Below, piece after piece: positions 46,482 through 58,122 of a DNA stretch of 64,000 bases. Origin of the DNA: Stramonita haemastoma (taxonomy: Eukaryota; Mollusca; Gastropoda; Neogastropoda; Muricidae); assembly GCA_030674155.1 (NCBI GenBank), contig CM060334.1:25766879-25830878 (forward strand), written 5' to 3'. Position 1 is the stretch's first letter; every line of letters starts with the position of its first letter. The translations under genes and the position numbers were made by a program. The notes under the pieces are model-generated. The model had not been told where the DNA came from and made no database searches. It saw only the letters and a list, made by a program, of their open reading frames with translations.

Positions 46482-47425
46482 CAGGGTTCGCGCTAGGATT
46501 ATTTAAAACCGGTACTGCGAGTTGCCATTTCAGAGATATCTTGACCAACTCCCCCAAAATCGGTCAAAACGAAACTATTCAGTGAGGGGGTGGGTGAGGG
46601 GGGGATTGTTTGGCAGCAAAACTAAATCTAAATTGAACGCAAATCTCTCAGACTTTTGACTGCCGTGCTGCTGCCACTCGCTTCTTGGGCACGAAGCCAT
46701 GCAGGAAATAGGATTTTTTTTTCTAGCGCCTGTGCCACTGTCTGTTGTGTCAGTCTGTTGTTTTGCATGACATCATTCGTGTGACTTAGGCCTATATTCT
46801 TCTTTCTTGTTTCTATGCTTAGCGCTCATCTAGATCTTTCGTTCAATTTAGATTCAGTTTTCGACTCTTCTCTCTCAAAGCAACGCGCAAATTCATAGTC
46901 AAAGACCCTCCGCTTTGCTTTTCGCTTTTCGTAAGAGCAGGCCATCCTGTGCCGGTGGGAACAGATGACATTTACAAAACTGCATACACATGGGGACTGG
47001 ATGTAAAAAAGCACAGGAGTGCTTATTCCATTATCCTCGCTATAAAAGATTAAAAGAATAAAGATTAAATAAATCTAGGCCCCATTTACTCATTGTGAAT
47101 GGAAGTTACTGTCATGCCGAGAAGAGCGCGAAGCTCTATTCTTTCACAGTAAAGCTTGCTGTTCTGCGTGCTAGGCTAATCATGCTGGCGCCAAAGATGT
47201 TCGTCGGAAGGGGTAGTGGTAGGAAGGGGTAGGTGCGGTAAGCACAGTACAGGCGCATGACTGACGGTCAGAAAATGTCACTTCAGACTTTTTTTTTGAG
47301 ACGGAAATCTAATCGGTCACAGGCAAGCAGAATCGGTACGCGGGTACCGGCTGCTTCGAAAATTTTCGGTATTCCCTGTTTACAATCGGTAAAATACCGG
47401 CAATTACCGGTTATCGCGAACCCTG
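46482..47425 (+). mobile_element. TIR element family 1, copy 4, with 5-bp TSD
   Basis: The same termini as copy 3, with ATGTC repeated at 46477-46481 and 47426-47430. It lies only 37 bp beyond copy 3, in the same orientation but with its own target duplication, so it is a separate insertion. Confidence 0.9.
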
Positions 47426-47736
47426 ATGTCAAGAGCTCGGATTTACTTACTTATGATATTTTTTTGGCTCCTCAACAACAACGCTTAATGTGTTAAAAGC
47501 AACCAGGGGCACTTATGGTGCGCTACGGTGACAGGTAGTGCATGCGCATTTTTTCCCCTCATAAATCGTAAATAGTAGGCCTACAGACTGCTTTAAAATT
47601 ACTTTTATTTCAAAGCTTATCTAAGCTATCAAGCAATAATTTTAGGCCTACATGCTTTGGTTTATGTCATTTTATTTGTTGCTTGTGCCAGCAGGTTCAG
47701 AGACAAGGAAATAGAGGTGGGGGGGGGGGGGGTAAT

Positions 47737-47944
47737 TTCCATTCTTGTTCATGTTGCTTTCTGTACCAAGCTATGTATTTGCCAGTAAAGCTTGTAATCC
47801 TAATGATTCTCTTCCAGTGTCTTTTCTAAAGTGTGTGAAATTCCATTCTTGTTCATGTTGCTTTCTGTACCAATCTATGTATTTGCCAGTAAAGCTTGTA
47901 ATCCTAATGATTCTCTTCCAGTGTCTTTTCTAAAGTGTGTGAAA
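47737..47944. repeat. 104-bp direct tandem duplication, 2 copies
   Basis: Two almost identical units start TTCCATTCTTGTTCATGTTG at 47737 and 47841; one substitution (AAGCTATG/AATCTATG) was noticed. Confidence 0.95.
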
Positions 47945-47959
47945 GTGAGTTTGTGTGAG

Positions 47960-48212
47960 CCTCCTCCATCCCCCATCACCACTCTCTAGTTTACTTTCTT
48001 ATATAATTTCCTGAAGCCCCCCTTGTGAGTACTACTCACTCTCTCAGCCAATCAAAAAAGACCTCATCTCAGCCAATCAGAACAGCTCTTATTGAATGAG
48101 GTCTTTTTTGATTGGCTGAGAGAGTGAGTAGTACTCACTAGGAAGCCTTTTGGAAAGTATATAAGAAAGTAACTCCGGGGGAGGTGGTCGGGGGATGGTG
48201 GCGGCCCCCACA
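47960..48212. mobile_element. Hairpin MITE-like element rich in CCAAT motifs
   Basis: Arms at 48025-48067 and 48096-48138 are perfectly complementary over 43 bp (GTGAGTACTACTCACTCTCT ... ATGAGGTC) around a 28-bp loop. Outer parts (TTACTTTCTTATATA and TATATAAGAAAGTAA; CCATCCCCC and GGGGGATGG) extend the inverted repeat imperfectly to about 250 bp. AGCCAATCA or TGATTGGCT occurs in each arm and in the loop. No coding frame. A palindromic MITE is the simplest reading. Confidence 0.7.
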
Positions 48213-48299
48213 GAATTTGTTTCTTAGTCCAACATTCTTATTTACAGTTTTTAAAGTGTCAAAGTAACTATGCTTGAGTAAGTGGGTTTTAACAATGTT

Positions 48300-48565
48300 G
48301 GGAGTAAAAAACATTTTGTTACTTTCTTATATACTTTTCTGGAAGAAAATTGGCGAGTACTACTCACACTTTCTCAGCCAATCAGAAGAGCTTACTACTC
48401 ACACTTTCTCAGCCAATCAGAAGAGCTCTTACTGAATGATAAGTCTATTCTGATTGGCTCTTTAATCAGCCAATCAGAAGAGCTCTTACTGAATGAAAAG
48501 TTGAATGAGAAATCTTCTCTGGCTGGCTGATAAAGAATGAATCGGAAAAGACTTCTCATTCAGTA
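48300..48565. mobile_element. Rearranged relative of the CCAAT hairpin element
   Basis: Starts with TTACTTTCTTATATACTTTT like the neighbour. It then holds internal repeats of CTCAGCCAATCAGAAGAGCT and inverted partners (TCTGATTGGCT, AGCTCTTCTGATTG). Confidence 0.65.
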
Positions 48566-49727
48566 AGAGCTCTTCTGATTGTCTATGAAACTAAAAAATA
48601 AAAACTACACACACTCTCTCTCTCTCTCTCAAACAAATCTGAAAACTTCACATCATCAACTTTTATCTTTGTATTCACAATCAAAAATAATGTACACAAG
48701 AAAATTCTTGAACATAAAATTTCACCCTTTTTTTTTTTTTTTTAAACTTAACCCTTTGCTGGGCACAGCAAAATCAGGGTAAAAGGAGGTGGATGGCCTG
48801 CGAGTGTGTGTGTGTATTTAACATGCAATAACTATAATGGAACTGGATGAAATAAAAACAGCAAGATGTAATAATGAAGAAAGAAACTGCTATTTCTAAT
48901 CTTATGACTGAGAACGCTCTGAAGTGACGTTCATGTCGCCAGGCATTTTGGGCCATTGTAACCAAGGAAAGGCTTGAGCGTTTTGGGACGCTGTGCCCAG
49001 CAAAGAGAATGCTTCGACTTAAAATGTTACTTTTTTTTAAAGACTCAATTTTTTTTTAATTTAAAATAAAAACCATACCTTTTTGCTTGTTTACCCCCTT
49101 AATACCAATAATGAATTTTAAATGTCAAAATAATGAGTTTGGGTACCAAATAGGATGATGATGAAATTCAAACAAATGAAAAATACTGCACAAAAAGCGA
49201 TGGTGGTGACATTAGCAATTAATTCTGAATACCTGCTGTGGAGCAGGGAACCAGAACTGGGCACAGAAAGTTATGTGTGGAAAGTAGTTTGGCCACAACT
49301 TCTCACACCTCTGCAAGAAAACTGAAATGACAAGATCAGGCAAAAGTCTCAATCACTGAGCATATTCATTCCTTGGCTTAAAATCCCAGATTTTCCCTCA
49401 GTGAGATTTCTACATCATGACCATTTTTCACTATAAAGGTGAGCTTATAAGAAATCTTCAGAGACAGGGGAAAACAATAATACAAAAAAAGAAGCAACTG
49501 CCTTGGGATGCCTTCCAAGTAAACTCGTTTCATTTTGAATGCAGACCTGTTTACCCCCTTGTTGGACAGTTTTGACTGTGGAAGTGAGTTTTGGTCCTAA
49601 GACCCTTGAGGAATTTTGAATGTTAAAATGGTGAGTTTTGGTCCCAAATACAAAGCGCAAGTCATCTGTCCAAAACACATGAAACCCACTTAGTCATTCT
49701 ATTACTGAGATGGGTGCACAGAGTATT

Positions 49728-50016
49728 TTAAGTTAAAGTCTGTCCCGAGCCTCAGGCTCATCAGGCTGGTGCTTATCCCGGTTTCTGTGGCGTTAAGCGA
49801 CTGAGAGTCATAGACTCCTCCCTGGATAGGACGCCAGTCTATCGCAGGGTTAACCCCCAACACAAGGTTGGTACCCCTTTTACACCTGGGTGGGGTGAGA
49901 AAATAGCCGTAAAGTGCCTTTTCCAAGGGCACAACGCCATAGCCAAAAGCTGGGATCGAACCCACAACCTTTAGATTCCGAGTCCAACGCCCTAACCACT
50001 AGACTACAGCGGCAGC
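49728..50016 (-). mobile_element. SINE family C copy with 12-bp TSD
   Basis: Complete minus copy flanked by GCACAGAGTATT at 49716-49727 and 50017-50028. Confidence 0.9.
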
Positions 50017-50029
50017 GCACAGAGTATTA

Positions 50030-51395
50030 CTATTATGAAACTCTGTAACACTTTTTTTTTCAGCCTGTAGTACTGTGAAAGGTTTCAGTTAATATCTTTT
50101 CCAAGGAAAAGCTTGCTGTTTTTTACTACTGCTGTTGACATTTACTTTATCTCACAATTCATTTCATGGATCCTTTATATATCAGGCAGGATTTTTCATG
50201 GCCTAAAAATTCCCTTAAAAAAAAAAAAGACTAACAGTGCAAAATGTTTTCATATCACACAGGATCCATAACAGCTCTGTCTTGGCAACTGCTTAAAATG
50301 AAAATTTTAAGGAAAAAGTCCAAAATGTCACCAATCATGAAGGCATAAACACTGATTGTCTTGCCTTTTTGAAAGCTTCTAAGTTAGGAGAAACAAACCT
50401 CATTGCCTCAATTTGAAATTCAGTTTCTGCAACTTTAAATGTGGGAGTTTATAGTGAGAAACTAGTGCAGCAATTTAGAAGTCTGAAATGTGGTAGATTA
50501 CTATGGTCCATACAGCAGGCAAACAGGTCATAATTTTTTAAAAATAAAATACAAACATACATATCTTCTCTATAGGCTGGTCAGAAGTGGAACAAATCCA
50601 TTACCAAGAACTGCTGATCAAAAACGCGCATAGCAGACTTCCCAATTTTTGCAATCTAAAAATTTTATCACTGAAACGCCCAGCCCAGCAGAGCTCCAAG
50701 AAAAACTGTGGGAAACCAGTGCAACGGCTGTGACTGACTGAAAACTTCACGATCCTGACACAACTAAAAATTTTCCATGGCCAAGGAATGCAGAAGAACT
50801 AGCCTAATTTCTGCTGAAAAATATGCAAACACTTTCCTGAGCAAGAGAGCCATGTAACAAGCTTGGCTTATTTACAGAAACACTACTTGAGCCAACACCA
50901 AAATGAACAAAATTTGAAAAGTAATCTCTCATCACAGAATCATCTACAAGCACTGCCCAAACTGGCCCACAAAATATTTCTATTAAATCACACATGCAGG
51001 TGAAGGGGAGGGTTATAAACAAAGAAACATTTTTAAGAGGGGTATAAAAATGAATCCACACATATAAAAATCTATGTACACACATAGGATCTCAATCACA
51101 AAAACAAGAAAAAAACATACCTCTATTTACCTACATGGCATGCAATTATACAAGCCATTCTGGAATGTAAACAATCATCCCTACCCATTACACATGCATA
51201 TTCAATTCTGTACGAAATCGGTAAAAAAAATACACATTTGCATAGATATTCCTTTTAGGCATACACACCAACATGCTCACTCATTATTTACACACTCCAT
51301 TCTGAAACTTTCACGACCAAAAAAAAAACAAAAAAAAACTACAGTCTAACTCCAGGAATGAGGAGTTTCAACCTCTGTGTCCAAGAAAAAAAATG
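50030..51395. other. Intergenic or distal 3' flank of GLMP, nothing recognised
   Basis: AT-rich sequence without supported exons. Small frames here lack similarity I can recognise. Confidence 0.5.
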
Positions 51396-51399
51396 TTAC

Positions 51400-51665
51400 T
51401 ACAGTCTAACCACTAGGCTACTTTGCCCCTTTCTAGTGATCTTACAGTTGTGGGTTCAAGTCTTCACCTGGGTGTCTATGTGAGTGGATTCATTCTCCTC
51501 TGGAATTAACACTGGTTCTACTTTCGTTTCCCCGCCAGTCCTTCAGATAAGACAATAAAGCTTCCCCATAGGGATGCTGGGTCCTATCACAGTGTCAGTA
51601 TCCCCACCTTTCCCATAGCCCCCATAGCATCCCCACCTTCTGGAAATTCTGTGCAAGAAAAATTC
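51400..51665 (-). mobile_element. Degenerate SINE fragments
   Basis: Antisense tRNA-like head remnant (CAGTCTAACCACTAGGCTAC, TGGGTTCAAGTCTTCACCTG) and family-B-like GGAATTAACACTGGTTCTAC, CCAGTCCTTCAGATAAGAC. A second piece with CCCCATAGCATCCCCACC resembles 56680-56735. Confidence 0.45.
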
Positions 51666-51899
51666 TCCAACAACTCTTCATGGAGTTATGGGGCATGAAT
51701 ACAGTCAAGTCCACTAAACTCAAAAACAAACAAAAAATAGAGAAATTTAAAAATAGATGCATTCTAATTTATGGATACAACTGGGTTTGTTTTTTTTAAC
51801 CAATGGCCTGCATGAGAACTGCAGAAATTGCCAAGAAAAAAAATGATGACAACTATTGCAATTTTAAAAGTATTTATATATGAATCAAATGTTCATTCC

Positions 51900-52653
51900 C
51901 ACATTAGTCTTATTCCTTAAATGAGAAAAAAAAAATTCTGACCAAGTGCTTATCCAAATTGGGTTGGGGGGGGGGGGGGGATAAATAATAATTTAAAAGA
52001 TTCCAACCCTTTTTTCCTTTTATTATTCCTCACACCAATTTTTCTCACAATGGTAATAAAGTATTTTTTTGTCATGGTACCTAGTCATGGGAACTGTTGA
52101 CTGAAGTCTTGTGGTCAATCAACTGTCAGCACCCTACTCTGAATAGCCAACAATTTCAGCCACAAAAGAAAATTTTAAAAATTGTTATCCCAAATATAAC
52201 CAACAATTTCAGCCACAAAATAAAATTTTAAAAATTGTTATCCCAAATATAACCAACAATTTCAGCCACAAAATAAAATTTAAAAAATTGTTATCCCAAA
52301 TATAACCAACAATTTCAGCCACAAGATAAAATTTTTAAAAATAGTTATCCCAACTGAATTTTTTTTCTGTCCAGTTGAATATGTTGCTGATGCAGCACGC
52401 TGAGCTATGCAGCACGCTGAGACTGCCAGCTTCAAAGTAGGGCTGTTTTTCCTGCACTGAACCTAGTTGACCAGAAAGACAGTCTTAGGGGACAGCATCA
52501 CATCATGAGCTCTGAATGCCCTGCTGTTGTCTGAATCGTTCAACACAAAAAAAAAAAAAAAAATTTTTTTAAAGTCTATTGTCCTATATTGGAGTAAAAC
52601 TAATGAAACTTTTTCTTTTCTATTCCGACACATGAACATCAATCTAATATTAA

Positions 52654-52688
<35 letters not shown>

Positions 52689-53560
52689 AAAAAAGGCAAA
52701 GAACTACACCTTTCAAATGTTAACACAACTATTACTTTTTTTTTTTTTTTGATATATGAATCGACCAAAAATTTTAATTCATGCATCAGTCTCTCATCCT
52801 TGAATGGAAAAAACAAACCTGACCAAGTACTTATCCTTTTTTTTTTTTGGGGGGGGGGGGGAGGGAGGTATTAGTAAAAATGATTCTAACCCTTATTTCA
52901 TTTTCCTATTCCTCACCAATTTTTACTGCACTGGTAATAAAATATTTTTTTGTCAAGTTAACTAGTCATGGGAACCACTAAGTAGTTCCACCAAATTCCA
53001 TTGAATGGAATTCCCACCTCACTTTGATTTCATTTCATTAAATGGCACTCACACTTAAAGGACAATACATGAAAAATTCAAATGAACCCCTAGGAACATC
53101 AAATGAGGAAAAAATCCCAACTGACTCATTTGACACTGAACATGAATATTCTGAATAGCCCAGGTAGGACTGTTTTTCCTGCACTGAACCTGGTTGACCA
53201 GAAAGACAGGTCTTAGGGGACAGCAGGTCTGTGCAGAAGAAGCCAGCCCCCTTCTAGCCAGTGTTTCAGCCCTGAAATAAAGTTTTACACTTCTAGGAGG
53301 GCCCTGCCACATTCACATCACGAGCTCTGAATGCCCTTCTGCTGTTTTCTGTGAAATAAAAATCTTAAGTCATCAAAAGGCAAGGATTTGTCCAAGCCAG
53401 CAGGGGTATTTTACTGTTAAGCTGACTGAGCTGAGATGACTCATGTCATCAAACCCTGTTGTCCTATATTGGAGTAAAATTATATCCCCAAAATCTACTC
53501 ATGCACACAAATATCAATCAGTTTTTTAATATCTAATATCTCTCCCCCCCCCCCCCCCCC
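51900..53560. repeat. Diverged direct duplication (about 0.75-0.9 kb) in the GLMP 3' flank
   Basis: Paired phrases include CACCAATTTTTCTCACAATG with CACCAATTTTTACTGCACTG (52032, 52914), CTGTTTTTCCTGCACTGAAC (52443, 53169), GAGCTCTGAATGCCC (52507, 53321) and GTCCTATATTGGAGTAAAA (52580, 53460). Spacing varies from 726 to 882 bp, so indels followed the duplication. A nested 53-bp repeat (CCAACAATTTCAGCCACAAA, about 4 copies) fills 52146-52350. Confidence 0.75.
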
Positions 53561-53627
53561 CCTCTTGCACCCAAAAAAGGATAGAAATAAACCTTTCCAA
53601 ACTATCAACATAACACTAATCTAATCA

Positions 53628-53823
53628 TCAATTCATTCGAGGGTTATTCTTCGACACTTGACCCCCAATCTCTTCATAATCGTTGCGTCGTTTCCTGGCG
53701 CAGACATAGATCCCGCCAATGAGGATGATGATGACGGGAATTCCGAGGCCAGCAGCAATGATGATGATGACCATTGTAGAGATCGTCTCTATTGGAGGCT
53801 GGCCGTAACCCACCGACAGAGTC
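53628..53823 (-). CDS. GLMP: GLMP homologue, terminal exon (membrane helix and tail)
   Basis: The acceptor GTTCTCTGTGAACAG and the two bases carried from the previous exon form TGG, giving YTAW|TLSVGYGQPPIETIS. A single helix follows (TMVIIIIAAGLGIPVIIILI, GGIYVCA), then a stop-transfer RKRR and a tail NDYEEIGGQVSKNNPRMN ending in TGA. Vertebrate GLMP has the same architecture and ends in a Tyr-based lysosomal sorting signal. YEEI here fits YxxPhi, although it is not at the extreme C-terminus. GLMP is known as the accessory subunit that stabilises the lysosomal transporter MFSD1. Confidence 0.88.
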
Positions 53824-54763
53824 CTGTTCACAGAGAACAAAATGGTTTTCACCCATTTTAGAACAAAATGCTTTACTCCCCTACGACTGCCTAGGTTATG
53901 GGACACCTTTACCTTTACCCTTTTTTTTTTTTAACCATTATTTGAAGGCACAATAATGAATTATTCCCTTATTGCAAATGGCTGCACTTTCAAATAAGTA
54001 TATGCAGGATGAAATTTTTAAGAGCAGCAGTTGCAATAATAATCCAAATATGCATTGCATTTCAAATGATAGCAACATTTGCAATAAACCAAATATATAC
54101 TACATTCCAAACTATTAAAACTTTCCAATTGAATTAATCGTATACTACTAAGTGATTCAAACATTCAAATGTACATTGCATTCTAAATGATTTGAACATT
54201 GCAAATGAGCCAAGTTATAATGTTCTCCAAAAGAAACAAAAAAACAACAACAACAACAAAACAAAAACAAAACAAAACAGAACAAAAAACAAACAAAAAC
54301 AAAACAAAAACAAAACAAAAAACAAACAAAAACAAAAACAAACAAACAAAAAAAACACACACAAAGATTTTTACTATTTGTTTGCAAGACATAGAGTAAC
54401 AATTTGCAATATATTCAGAGTATGGATATAACAGATACAACCAAACAAACAGTCGGAAAAAAAACACAAAAAAACATGAAAATAAGAGAGAGTACACAGA
54501 TTACATTCGAAAATACCCCAAGTGAACCTTAGAATTACTTTGGATCCACAGAGAAAAATGAAATATCAATAACTTTTTCTCATAATACTGATATATTCTT
54601 GACATGAACCTTCTGTACTCTTTTTAATCAACTACAGCACAAAATTTATTTCTTTGATTTTTTTTTTTTTTTAAGTCCTTAACCCACTGAGCTGGCAAGC
54701 CCCCCCCCCCCCCCCCCCTCCCCACTTCTGCCCAGTGGAATACTACCCACACCACACACTCAC
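53824..54763 (-). other. GLMP: GLMP intron between exons D and E
   Basis: GTGAGT donor at 54763 downward and acceptor at 53824. It contains a SINE A fragment (53893-53921), an A-rich CAAAACAAAAAC array (54230-54360), and a poly(C) run near 54700. Confidence 0.75.
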
Positions 54764-55041
54764 CATGCAGTGTAGTTGTTTTTGGGGTAGAAGCCGTCTT
54801 TGCTCAGGCCAAAGGACACATTCATAGACATGGACACCATGGAGGAGTTGGCAAAAAAAGCAGACGCCAGACTTTCTTCCAGCAGGTCGGACAGTCCGGG
54901 CACCGTGTTGGGGCGGTGCAGGTGGTATTTCTTCACCTCCGTGCCCACACCCCGCGCCCGGGCCGCTGCCAGGTAGCAGACGGGTTTCCACTGCAGGTAA
55001 CCTGTGTTGTGAGATTTGCTGGCCGAGAACCAGTTCACCAC
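54764..55041 (-). CDS. GLMP: GLMP homologue, exon D (C-terminal lumenal part)
   Basis: The exon runs from the acceptor CATGTGCAG|GTG to the donor GCATG|GTGAGT, phase 0 in and two bases out. It encodes VVNWFSASKSHNTGYLQWKP, VCYLAAARARGVGTEVKKYH, then ESLASAFFANSSMVSMSMNV and SFGLSKDGFYPKNNYTA. QWKPVCY, AFF and NVSFG correspond to QWRPVAY, AFF and NLTFG of vertebrate GLMP. Sequons NSS, NVS and NYT are visible. The 63-bp minisatellite starts immediately upstream of this acceptor. Confidence 0.88.
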
Positions 55042-55045
55042 CTGC

Positions 55046-56040
55046 ACATGGGTGTGAGAATAGTTTAGTACAAAGCGAATTTGACTGATTGTGTGAGAGA
55101 CAGTAATGGTATGAGACAAGAAATAGTTTAGTACAAAGCGAATTTGACTGATTGTGTGAGAGACAGTATGGGTATGAGACAAGAAATAGTTTAGTACAAA
55201 GCGAATTTGACTGATTGTGTGAGAGACAGTATGGGTATGAGACAAGAAATAGTTTAGTACAAAGCGAATTTGACTGATTGTGTGAGAGACAGTATGGGTA
55301 TGAGATACAAAACAGTTTGGTACAAAGCGAATTTGACTGATTGTGCAAGAGACAGTATAGGTATGAGAAACAAAATAGTTTAAATACAAAGCGAATTTGA
55401 TTGTTTGTGTGAGAAGCTGTATGGGTACGAGATACAAATAGTTTAATATAAAGTGGATGACTGTTTTTTTGAGAGACAGTATGGGTATGAGATACAAAAT
55501 AGTACAAAGCGAATTTGACTGGGGATTTTTAGAGACAGTATGGGTAGGAGATACAAAATAGTTGAGTACAAAGCGAATTTGACTGTTTGTGTGAGAAACA
55601 GTATGGGTATGAAATACAAAATATTTCGATACAAAGCGGATTTGGCTATTTGTGTGAGAAACAGTATGGGTATGAAATACAAAATATTTCGATACAAAGC
55701 GGATTTGGCTATTTGTGTGAGAAACAGTATGGGTATGAAATACAAAATATTTCGATACAAAGCGGATTTGGCTATTTGTGTAAGAAACAGTATGGGTATG
55801 AAATACAAAATATTTCGATACAAAGCGGATTTGGCTATTTGTGTGAGAAACAGTATGGGTATGAAATACAAAATATTTCGATACAAAGCGGATTTGGCTA
55901 TTTGTGTGAGAAACAGTATGGGTATGAAATACAAAATATTTCGATACAAAGCGGATTTGGCTATTTGTGTGAGAAACAGTATGGGTATGAAATACAAAAT
56001 ATTTCAATACAAAGTGGATTTGACAGTTTGTGGGAGACAC
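55046..56040. repeat. 63-bp intronic minisatellite, about 16 copies
   Basis: Two subfamilies: 55046-55560 (GACTGATTGTGTGAGAGACA type) and 55560-56040 (GGCTATTTGTGTGAGAAACA type). Units share ACAAAGCG and AGTATGGGTATGA. Because 63 is a multiple of three and no stops occur, frames of up to 430 codons appear on both strands; they are artefacts. The unit nearest the exon is truncated so that its pyrimidine-rich part becomes the exon D acceptor. Confidence 0.92.
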
Positions 56041-58122
56041 AGTTTTGTTCAAGCATTAATTCTACTAGTTCACATATCAAAGCCTTCTTATTCAAAAATG
56101 TTTTTAATGAATTGAAAACTGAGCTGTGGACTAATAGTTGATGCCCTTATTATAAAGATCTTAGTGTGGAAAAATGTGATGGCGCATGTAAAAATCATGG
56201 ATGTGTCAAAATTCACAAAATGAGATTGAAGTGTAATTTGAAAGATGAGATCATTCTGAACAAGATACAAAAACAGATTTCAATTATCAATCATTATTAC
56301 TTTCTTAAATACACATGTTTGAGTCTCCAGGTGATCGATGACCTGGTTTTGAGAAAAAGCCAGTTAAAGTTAGGCAAAATTTAAATAGCTCTAATTTTTT
56401 TCAAACAAGAAAATATTAATATACTTCCATGTCATATTTAATAGGTAAAAGGTAAAGGTGTCCCATAACCTAGGTGGTTGTAGGGGAGCGAGGCATCAGA
56501 GACAAATATGTGACAATCCTCCATGAAATGAGTTCAACTGCACCTGACTCACTTTTATACTAGGAGCCATTTTAGGCAGAAGGGGGTCAGTTTGTTGAAT
56601 TTGAATTTTTTGATTGATTATAAAACTGCAGCCATTTTTGTAACTTGCACTGAATATTTCTTTGCTTTTGCTTTAAACCCCCATGGGGATGCCGGGGGCC
56701 CTTTCAATATAAACAGCATCCCCACAATCGGGAAATTCTGTGTTAGACGTTTCCACTTTTCCATACCTCTATTTGTTTCTCTTTGTCCTTATCTTTCTAT
56801 AATTTCTTGTGCTTATTTTCTGCCTTCCCAGTGATTTTTTTTCAAGCAACTCTTTTAAACAATTTTCTGTTTTTATTATATGACACTCTGCCTGTGGTTT
56901 CTTTTTGTTCTGGTGACCAGGTTGTGAGACTGGGATGGGCACAGGATATCCATTCTGCCCATGTGGCACTTTTTATGTATATTTTTGTACTACAACATGT
57001 TTATTATCATTTTAAATTCTTTTTTGTAATCTGGGGATGATAATTAAGCAGAATAGCTGGCATCCTCAGCACGGCCTGGTTTATTTGCCTTAAGGAATGA
57101 ATTTAGGTATTGTGTCATTTAATGTTGCTGTTTTTTTTCAGATGGATGGTGTTAGATATTTGAAAGTGTTAGGATGTGTTGGTTTTTTAAACTGAAGTTG
57201 AAAGCTACTGAAGCCACTAAAACTGAGCGATGGTGACAGCCCTGATATGGCTTTCGTGGTCATTAGGGCTATAAACAATATCATGACTATGATTATGATT
57301 TTGCTTTAAAGACTCGTTTAAAAACTATCGAGCCCTCATTCTTACCACGCAAAACCTGTCAAATTTTCAGTTTGTCCCTTTCTGCAGCCTATCATATCAA
57401 TTTGTAATAACTTTTCACAGAATTGTCCGATTTTCAATCTTTTTATTTTAAATAGCCTTTTTATTACAATTTAACAAAATGTCAATAACTAAAAACTGAC
57501 CTCTGATGCAATGTGACTCATTATGTGAAGGGTCACATATCTTTGCAAATCCTAAAAGTACTTTAACTTTGTTTATTTATATATATGTGTATAAAGTCTT
57601 TGATCACTGTAAAAATAAAATGAAAAACTTTTTTTTTTTAAACGAATTTGATTTGATAGCACATTACAGCTCTACATGGCTGGTCATAGAGAAGTTTATT
57701 TTCTGTTGTTTGCAAAAATTAATCTGCTTGTCCTGAAAAAAAAAAGAAAAGATTTTGCATATGCAACTGTTTTTGCTCACAACTTCGGGGATGTATGCTG
57801 AGTATGTTCATGTTTCCATAACACACCAAAGGCTAACATGAATTGCAGGATAGTTGACATGCTTATTAGAAGAAAAAAAAAGATTAAAAAAATGCATATT
57901 AGATCTTCTGCATGTGTATGAACAAGAAAGGTATTAAGACACTGGCAGGTCTGCACCTGAATCTGACCTAGGAGATCTTTAAAAAATCCCCACCCTTAAT
58001 TCACCAGACACCACCAAGATTCAAACAAACCCACAACTTCAAAGGACCCATGGGACTAAAGTTTAACGGTTTTGACTGCTCAACTGTAGCAACGGTGCGT
58101 GTCTGTGTTCAAGTCAGCTTAC
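56041..58122 (-). other. GLMP: Remainder of the GLMP intron between exons C and D
   Basis: Contains a SINE A fragment (56444-56510), a SINE tail (GTGACAGCCCTGATATGGCT, 57230-57290) and a SINE H copy (57900-58090). The stretch 56590-57200 shows nothing else recognisable. Confidence 0.6.
57900..58090 (-). mobile_element. SINE family H copy
   Basis: CACTGGCAGGTCTGCACCTG, TAATTCACCAGACACCACC and a terminal antisense tRNA-like segment match 61365-61575. Confidence 0.6.

Noticed and set aside
53674..53861. Acidic plus-strand frame antisense to the GLMP terminal exon
   Set aside because: It is the complement of the Ile-rich membrane helix; splice phase and homology support only the minus strand.
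54760..56052. 430-codon minus-strand open frame, with 184-191-codon frames on the opposite strand
   Set aside because: It is mostly produced by the 63-bp minisatellite, whose unit length is a multiple of three. Only the first exon-sized part (54764-55041) is real coding sequence.
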